A DNA stretch of 64,000 nt from Bdellovibrionales bacterium (GTDB lineage: Bacteria > Bdellovibrionota > UBA1018), in NCBI GenBank assembly GCA_018266355.1, contig JAFEAP010000029.1, positions 588,909 through 652,908 on the forward strand, given 5' to 3'. The notes beneath the pieces were generated by a model. It ran no database searches. It saw only the letters and a program-made list of their open reading frames with translations, and was not told the DNA's origin. A program made the position numbers and the translations under genes. Below are positions 59,923 through 64,000 of this stretch, piece by piece. The first letter of the stretch is position 1. Every line of letters starts with the position of its first letter.

Positions 59923-61860
59923 TTACACTTCCTTGAATTCGGCGTCGATGGCGTCGTCGCCCGGCTTGCCGGACTTCTTCTCGCCTTCGTTCGTCGAACC
60001 GTTTCCGTCCGCGTGCGCTTCCGGACCGGCTCCCGGTCCCGCGGCGCCCGCGCCGGCTTGCTTGTACATCTCCTCGGCCATCTTGTTCGAGGCCGCGGTG
60101 AGTTTCTCGGTCGCCTTCGTCAGCTCGGCGTGATCCTTCGAATCGAGCACCTTGCGGGCTTCGACGAGCTCGGCTTCGACGTTCGTCTTCGCTTCCGCGG
60201 AGATCTTGTCGCCGGACTCCTTGAGCGTCTTCTCGATCGTGTAGATCAGGCCGTCGAGCGTGTTCCGAGCATTGACGAGTTCCTTGCGCTTCTCGTCTTC
60301 CGCGCGGTGCTCTTCGGCTTCCGCCTGCATCCGCTTGATCTCCGCGTCGGTCAGACCGGACGACGGAGTGATGCGGATCGACTGCTCCTTGCCGGTACCG
60401 AGGTCCTTCGCCGAGACGTGCACGAGGCCGTTCGCGTCGATATCGAAGGTGACTTCGATCTGCGGAACGCCGCGCGGGGCCGGCGGGAGACCGACGAGGT
60501 CGAAGCGTCCGAGCGACTTGTTGTGCTCGGCGAATTCGCGCTCGCCTTGGAGAACGTGGATGGTGACCGCGCTCTGGTTATCGGCCGCCGTCGAGAAAGT
60601 CTGGGACTTCTTCGTCGGGATGGTCGTGTTCTTATCGATGAGCTTGGTCGAAACTCCGCCCATGGTCTCGATACCGAGAGACAGAGGAGTGACGTCGAGG
60701 AGGAGGACGTCCTTCACGTCGCCCTTGAGCACGCCGCCTTGGATGGCCGCGCCGACCGCGACGACTTCGTCCGGATTCACGCTCTTGTTCGGTTCCTTGC
60801 CGAAGATCTCCTTCACCTTCGCTTGGACGCGCGGCATGCGGGTCATGCCGCCGACGAGGATGACTTCGTCGATCTGCGACTTCGAGAGCCCGGAGTCCTT
60901 CAGACAGGTTTCGCACGGACCGGCGAGCTTCGTGATCAGGTCCTCGACGAGCGCTTCGAGTTTCGCGCGCGTGAGGGTGAGGTTCAGGTGCTTCGGACCG
61001 GAGGCGTCCGCGGTGATGAACGGGAGGTTGATGTCCGTCGAGGTCGTCGACGAGAGCTCGTGCTTCGCTTTTTCCGCGGCTTCCTTCAGGCGTTGGAGCG
61101 CCATCTTGTCCTTCGAGAGGTCGATGCCGGATTCTTTTTTAAATTCGGCGACGAGCCACTCGATGATCTTCTGGTCGAAGTTACCGCCGCCGAGGAACGT
61201 GTCCCCGTTCGTCGCCTTCACTTCGAAGACGCCGTCGCCCATCTCGAGGATCGAGACGTCGAACGTACCGCCGCCCAAGTCGAAGACCGCGACCTTGATG
61301 TCCTGGTTCTTCTTGTCGAGACCGTAGGCGAGCGCCGCGGCCGTCGGTTCGTTGATGATCCGCTTCACTTCGAGTCCGGCGATCTTGCCGGCGTCGCGCG
61401 TGGCTTGGCGCTGGGCATCGTTGAAGTACGCCGGAACCGTGATGACGGCTTCGGTGACGGTCTCGCCGAGGAAGTCTTCCGCGGTCTGCTTCATCTTCTG
61501 GAGCACGATCGCCGAGATCTCCTGCGGGGAGTACTCGCGGTCGCCGACTTTCACGCCGGCGTCGCCGTTCTTCGCCGCGACGACCTTGAACGGAGCGTGC
61601 GTGATGAAATCCTTCACTTCTTTCGAGTCGAACTTCCGACCGATGAGACGCTTCGCCTCGAAGATCGTCTTTTCCGGGTTCGTGACGGCTTGGCGCTTCG
61701 CGGTCTGGCCGACGAGACGCTCGCCGCTCGCGGAGAAGCCGACGATAGAAGGGGTAGTGTTACCGCCTTCGCTGTTCGCGATGACTTTCGCGTCCGATCC
61801 GTCCATGACGGAGACGCAGGAGTTCGTGGTGCCTAAGTCGATTCCGATGATTTTTCCCAT
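59923..61860 (-). CDS. dnaK: Chaperone DnaK (Hsp70)
   Basis: Protein of 645 residues from the ATG at 61860 ([16 protein letters not shown]); the ATG two codons earlier lies too close to AAGAGG. Phosphate motifs are [21 protein letters not shown] and [14 protein letters not shown] [14 protein letters not shown]. The nucleotide domain is followed by a beta sandwich and helical lid, and it ends with a Gly-rich tail and [11 protein letters not shown]. It binds exposed hydrophobic peptides in an ATP cycle with DnaJ and GrpE. It lies between grpE and dnaJ. Confidence 0.97.
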   Translation of the reverse strand: MGKIIGIDLGTTNSCVSVMDGSDAKVIANSEGGNTTPSIVGFSASGERLVGQTAKRQAVTNPEKTIFEAKRLIGRKFDSKEVKDFITHAPFKVVAAKNGDAGVKVGDREYSPQEISAIVLQKMKQTAEDFLGETVTEAVITVPAYFNDAQRQATRDAGKIAGLEVKRIINEPTAAALAYGLDKKNQDIKVAVFDLGGGTFDVSILEMGDGVFEVKATNGDTFLGGGNFDQKIIEWLVAEFKKESGIDLSKDKMALQRLKEAAEKAKHELSSTTSTDINLPFITADASGPKHLNLTLTRAKLEALVEDLITKLAGPCETCLKDSGLSKSQIDEVILVGGMTRMPRVQAKVKEIFGKEPNKSVNPDEVVAVGAAIQGGVLKGDVKDVLLLDVTPLSLGIETMGGVSTKLIDKNTTIPTKKSQTFSTAADNQSAVTIHVLQGEREFAEHNKSLGRFDLVGLPPAPRGVPQIEVTFDIDANGLVHVSAKDLGTGKEQSIRITPSSGLTDAEIKRMQAEAEEHRAEDEKRKELVNARNTLDGLIYTIEKTLKESGDKISAEAKTNVEAELVEARKVLDSKDHAELTKATEKLTAASNKMAEEMYKQAGAGAAGPGAGPEAHADGNGSTNEGEKKSGKPGDDAIDAEFKEV

Positions 61861-61943
61861 ATTCATTTACCTCTTTTTCTCAGTCTTAAATTCTTCCTAA
61901 TGGAAAGTTGGTTTTGGTTCGAAACTTGTCAAACGGCGCTTCC

Positions 61944-62507
61944 CTAAGAAGCGGAAGCCGGCGGAGTCCCGGTGGAGATCACCACGCGCGCCGGACGGAG
62001 GAGGCGGCCGTGGAGGGTGTAGCCCTTCACGAGCGTCTTCGTGATCGCGCCCGAGGGCAGCGACGACGGCTCCTGGCCCATGGCCTCGTGGAGCTCGGGA
62101 TTGAACGTCTGGCCTTCGGCCGGGATGAGCGCGACACCCTGCTTTTCGAGGACGGAGCGGAATTGGCCGATCGTCATCTCGATTCCCGTGCGGAGATTCG
62201 CGTCGATATCCTTCGGCATGTGCTCGACGGCGCGTTCGAGGTTGTCGACGACGCCGAGGATTTCGCGGGCGATGCTTTCCCATCCGAACTTCATCGCGTC
62301 GCTGCGTTCCTTCACCGCGCGCTTCTTGAAATTGTCGAAGTCGGCATAGAGATAGAGGTACTTGCTCTTCTCGTCTTTCAGCGCGGCTTCGAGCTCGGCG
62401 ATTTTCGCCTCGGCCGCTTCGAGGGGCGAGGGAGCGGACTTCGGGGTTTCGGCCGATTTCCGTTCTTCGGACGGTTCGGTCGGTTGGGCGGACGGTTCAC
62501 TGCTCAC
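61944..62507 (-). CDS. grpE: Nucleotide exchange factor GrpE
   Basis: Protein of 187 residues from the GTG at 62507 (MSSEPSAQPTEPSEERK), which has AAGGAGA 6 bases upstream; a frame to 62555 is longer but lacks a ribosome site. A disordered, acidic N-terminus is followed by a long coiled coil (about 35-90, KYLYLYADFDNFKKRAVKERS) and a beta domain with GxNPxxHEA-like TFNPELHEAM. It opens DnaK to release ADP. It is first in the grpE-dnaK-dnaJ operon; hrcA is not adjacent and no CIRCE element was seen. Confidence 0.95.
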   Translation of the reverse strand: MSSEPSAQPTEPSEERKSAETPKSAPSPLEAAEAKIAELEAALKDEKSKYLYLYADFDNFKKRAVKERSDAMKFGWESIAREILGVVDNLERAVEHMPKDIDANLRTGIEMTIGQFRSVLEKQGVALIPAEGQTFNPELHEAMGQEPSSLPSGAITKTLVKGYTLHGRLLRPARVVISTGTPPASAS

Positions 62508-62549
62508 GGGGTGTCTCCTTATCGCGAAAGATGGACTTAATCGGTGAGG

Positions 62550-62604
62550 TGTCAAATTTCAAACTTTTAAGATTTTGAAATCATTCATAATTTTTAAGTA
62601 AAAC
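62550..62604. promoter_or_regulatory. Palindrome and promoter-like hexamers between grpE and the trypsin gene
   Basis: ATTTCAAA (62556-62563) and TTTGAAAT (62574-62581) form a perfect 8-bp inverted repeat with a 10-base spacer. It is flanked by a perfect TTGACA on the minus strand (complement of 62550-62555), facing grpE. A plus-strand TTGAAA (62575-62580) is followed 18 bases later by TAAAAC (62599-62604), facing the protease gene. The block is AT-rich. A repressor or activator bound here could control both genes. The rest of 62508-62696 shows no other feature. Confidence 0.5.
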
Positions 62605-62696
62605 CCATATTGCCGCGGCGTGCCTCGCGGGGCCCTGCGACGCGTGATACCTGAAGGCCCTCTTTTCGTTCCAATCCACAGACTCTTGGGGGGTCC

Positions 62697-63638
62697 ATGA
62701 AACTCAAAGCCATTCTCAGTCTCGTTCTCGCCGGTCTTTCGACCAGCTCGGCCTTCGCGTTCCCGGTCGGCCGCACGGTTTCGCTCGATTTCTTCCGCGC
62801 GCCGGCGAAGCGCTCGCTCCGCGGCGATAAGGTGAACTTCGAAGGCATCGTCGCGCTCTCGAATTGCTCGGGCGCGATCGTCCGTTACGAAACCGGCCGC
62901 CCTTCCGACCAAGCGATGGTCCTCACGAACGGCCACTGCAACGAAGGCGGTCTCATCGATCCGGGCACGTTCCTCATGAACGAAGCGACGAATCGCCAAT
63001 TCGCGGTCCTCGATCCGGCCGACGGCCGTTCGCTCGGCCGCATCACCGCCGAAAAGATCATTTACGGCACGATGACGAAGACCGACATCACGCTCTACCG
63101 CGTGAAGGAAACGTACCAGCAGATCATGGATAAGTTCCGCGTCCGTCCGCTGACCCTCGCGAGCCGCCAAGCCGCGGAAGGCACGAAGATCGAGATCGTC
63201 TCCGGTTACTGGAAGACGGGCTACTCGTGCGCGATCGACTACTTCGTCGACACGCTCAAGGAAGACGCCTGGACGATGCGCAACTCGATCAAGTACACGC
63301 AGCCGGGCTGTCACACGATCCACGGCACGTCGGGTTCCCCGATCGTCGCCGCCGGCACCGATAAGGTCATCGGCATCAACAATACCGGCAACGACGACGG
63401 CGAGAAGTGCACGATGGACAACCCGTGCGAAATCGATCGCAACGGCAAAGTCACCGTCCAAAAGGGCGCGAGCTACGGCCAGAACATCTACTACCTCTAT
63501 TCCTGCATCGACTCCCAAGATCGCTTCGACCTGAAGATCAAGGGCTGCCGTCTGCCGGGCGGCGACGCCGCCAACACGCCGAACATCCGCCGCGTGAGCC
63601 TCCGCGCTCCGCACGGCGCGAGCCGTTCGCACCGGTAA
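62697..63638 (+). CDS. Secreted trypsin-like serine protease
   Basis: Protein of 313 residues with a signal peptide (about 1-21, SSAFAFPV). The trypsin-fold triad is visible: His in MVLTNGHCNEGG, Asp in KTDITLYRV, and Ser in IHGTSGSPIV. Six or more cysteines (for example LSNCSG, GHC, SYSC, PGCH) suggest disulfides. The C-terminal 60 residues have GQNIYYLYSC and a basic, His-rich tail (PHGASRSHR). GGGGGG lies upstream of the ATG. It looks like an exported protease of a predatory or scavenging bacterium; substrate unknown. Confidence 0.9.
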   Translation: MKLKAILSLVLAGLSTSSAFAFPVGRTVSLDFFRAPAKRSLRGDKVNFEGIVALSNCSGAIVRYETGRPSDQAMVLTNGHCNEGGLIDPGTFLMNEATNRQFAVLDPADGRSLGRITAEKIIYGTMTKTDITLYRVKETYQQIMDKFRVRPLTLASRQAAEGTKIEIVSGYWKTGYSCAIDYFVDTLKEDAWTMRNSIKYTQPGCHTIHGTSGSPIVAAGTDKVIGINNTGNDDGEKCTMDNPCEIDRNGKVTVQKGASYGQNIYYLYSCIDSQDRFDLKIKGCRLPGGDAANTPNIRRVSLRAPHGASRSHR

Positions 63639-63663
63639 GCGGTCAGGCGAATAGGAAGCAAAT

Positions 63664-63698
63664 GAAAGGGCCTCCGACCGCCGGTCGGGGGCCCTTTC
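63664..63698. terminator. Bidirectional terminator between trypsin-like and SLT genes
   Basis: A 16-bp stem: GAAAGGGCCTCCGACC (63664-63679) with GGTCGGGGGCCCTTTC (63683-63698), one T-G wobble, loop GCC. The arms carry A-runs and T-runs on opposite sides, so it terminates both convergent genes. Confidence 0.9.
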
Positions 63699-63713
63699 GA
63701 TCTCCGCGGAGGA

Positions 63714-64000
63714 TCAGTTCTTCGCGATGCGTGTCTTCGGGTGCTTACGCAGCCACTTCGTGCCTTCGAAGTTCGCGAATTCCGCGCCGCGAGTCTTGTT
63801 GAAGGTGACGTAGCGGTCGCGCCAGGTCGACACGTCGTCGTAATAATCGCGAACGCCTTCTATGATTTGGCACCGGCCGTTCGAATCGCGATAGCCTTTC
63901 CGGTGCTTGCACGTATTGTTCACGTATTTGTCGTAGTTGCCGGGCCCCCAGTTGTATGCGGAGAGGGCCGCACGGACGTCATTCTTGTACTTTTTCAGGT
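63714..64000 (-). CDS. SLT-type lytic transglycosylase (C-terminal part, cut by window end)
   Basis: The frame continues beyond base 64000, so only about the last 95 residues are here. LKKYKNDVRAALSAYNWGPG is the AAYNxGPG motif of the catalytic SLT domain of soluble lytic transglycosylases, which cleave peptidoglycan glycan strands. After it comes a Cys-containing tail (CKHRKGYRDSNGRC) that may form a disulfide, and the end WLRKHPKTRIAKN. The catalytic Glu lies further upstream, outside the window. It is convergent with the trypsin-like protease gene. Confidence 0.8.
   Translation of the reverse strand, partial: LKKYKNDVRAALSAYNWGPGNYDKYVNNTCKHRKGYRDSNGRCQIIEGVRDYYDDVSTWRDRYVTFNKTRGAEFANFEGTKWLRKHPKTRIAKN

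Noticed and set aside
59881..61836. 651-codon plus-strand frame opposite dnaK
   Set aside because: Long antisense frames over dnaK are a known artefact of GC-rich codon use and have been misannotated as dehydrogenase genes; here dnaK motifs are all intact on the minus strand and the antisense product has no recognisable domain.

Overview
The window is a GC-rich, gene-dense, Gram-negative chromosomal segment with no rRNA, tRNA, insertion sequence or CRISPR array that I can see. Gene content and order point to Bdellovibrionota (a high-GC relative of Bdellovibrio) or a neighbouring deltaproteobacterial lineage. The evidence is ftsE-ftsX-envC-like-ctpA-xseA in a row, tolQ-tolR-tolA-tolB, an imuB-dnaE2 mutasome, many secreted proteases and lipoproteins, a very large EF-hand lipoprotein and a single-flagellum-type fliD/fliS locus. 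The taxon is an inference from synteny, not from a marker gene.

Layout. 1-3.5 kb: end of imuB plus dnaE2 (SOS translesion synthesis). 3.6-8 kb: beta-carbonic anhydrase, a HEFMH lipoprotein, an MFS exporter, a tryptophan-rich stand-alone RAM-like protein and an HAD phosphatase. 7.9-10.7 kb (minus): an olsB-like/olsA-like acyltransferase pair (ornithine lipids) and a DUF4424-like secreted protein. 10.8-15 kb (minus): the Tol energy-transducing system with an intramembrane CPBP-like protein. 15-21.4 kb (plus): the FtsEX-EnvC divisome hydrolase regulator, CtpA, XseA and a catalytically intact M23 lipoprotein. 21.4-32 kb: two two-component systems, a mini GreA-like protein, PepA, an exported HAD protein, the EF-hand lipoprotein and an SDR. 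32-38.5 kb: a secreted subtilase, a four-helix-bundle (IVP) cassette bounded by 51-bp inverted repeats, recN, nadK and rarA. 38.5-42.5 kb: a peroxidase, a quinone reductase, a FecR protein, and an old yellow enzyme divergent from an Rrf2 regulator with a cluster of ACTGT/ACAGT operator-like repeats. 43-46.9 kb: tesA-ybbA-ybbP. 46.9-52.5 kb (minus): fliD-fliS-fliT-like-TPR-58 aa protein-GT9, probably a flagellar cap, chaperone and glycosylation operon. 52.5-58.7 kb: envelope proteins (an outer-membrane barrel, a Lys/Ala-rich exported protein, a secreted hydrolase-like protein, an LpoA-like lipoprotein). 58.7-62.5 kb (minus): grpE-dnaK-dnaJ. 62.7-64 kb: a secreted trypsin-like protease and the end of an SLT lytic transglycosylase.

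Themes. Most of the region serves the cell envelope: division and peptidoglycan hydrolysis (FtsEX, EnvC, M23, CtpA, SLT, LpoA-like), outer-membrane energisation (Tol), lipid modification, and secreted proteolysis. A second group serves stress and DNA maintenance (ImuB/DnaE2, RecN, RarA, XseA, GrpE/DnaK/DnaJ, peroxidase, OYE). The one clearly non-core insertion is the four-helix-bundle cassette at 33.96-34.41 kb, which is also the most unusual structure found. The long reading frames opposite real genes are shadows produced by strong G/C third-position bias and are left out.
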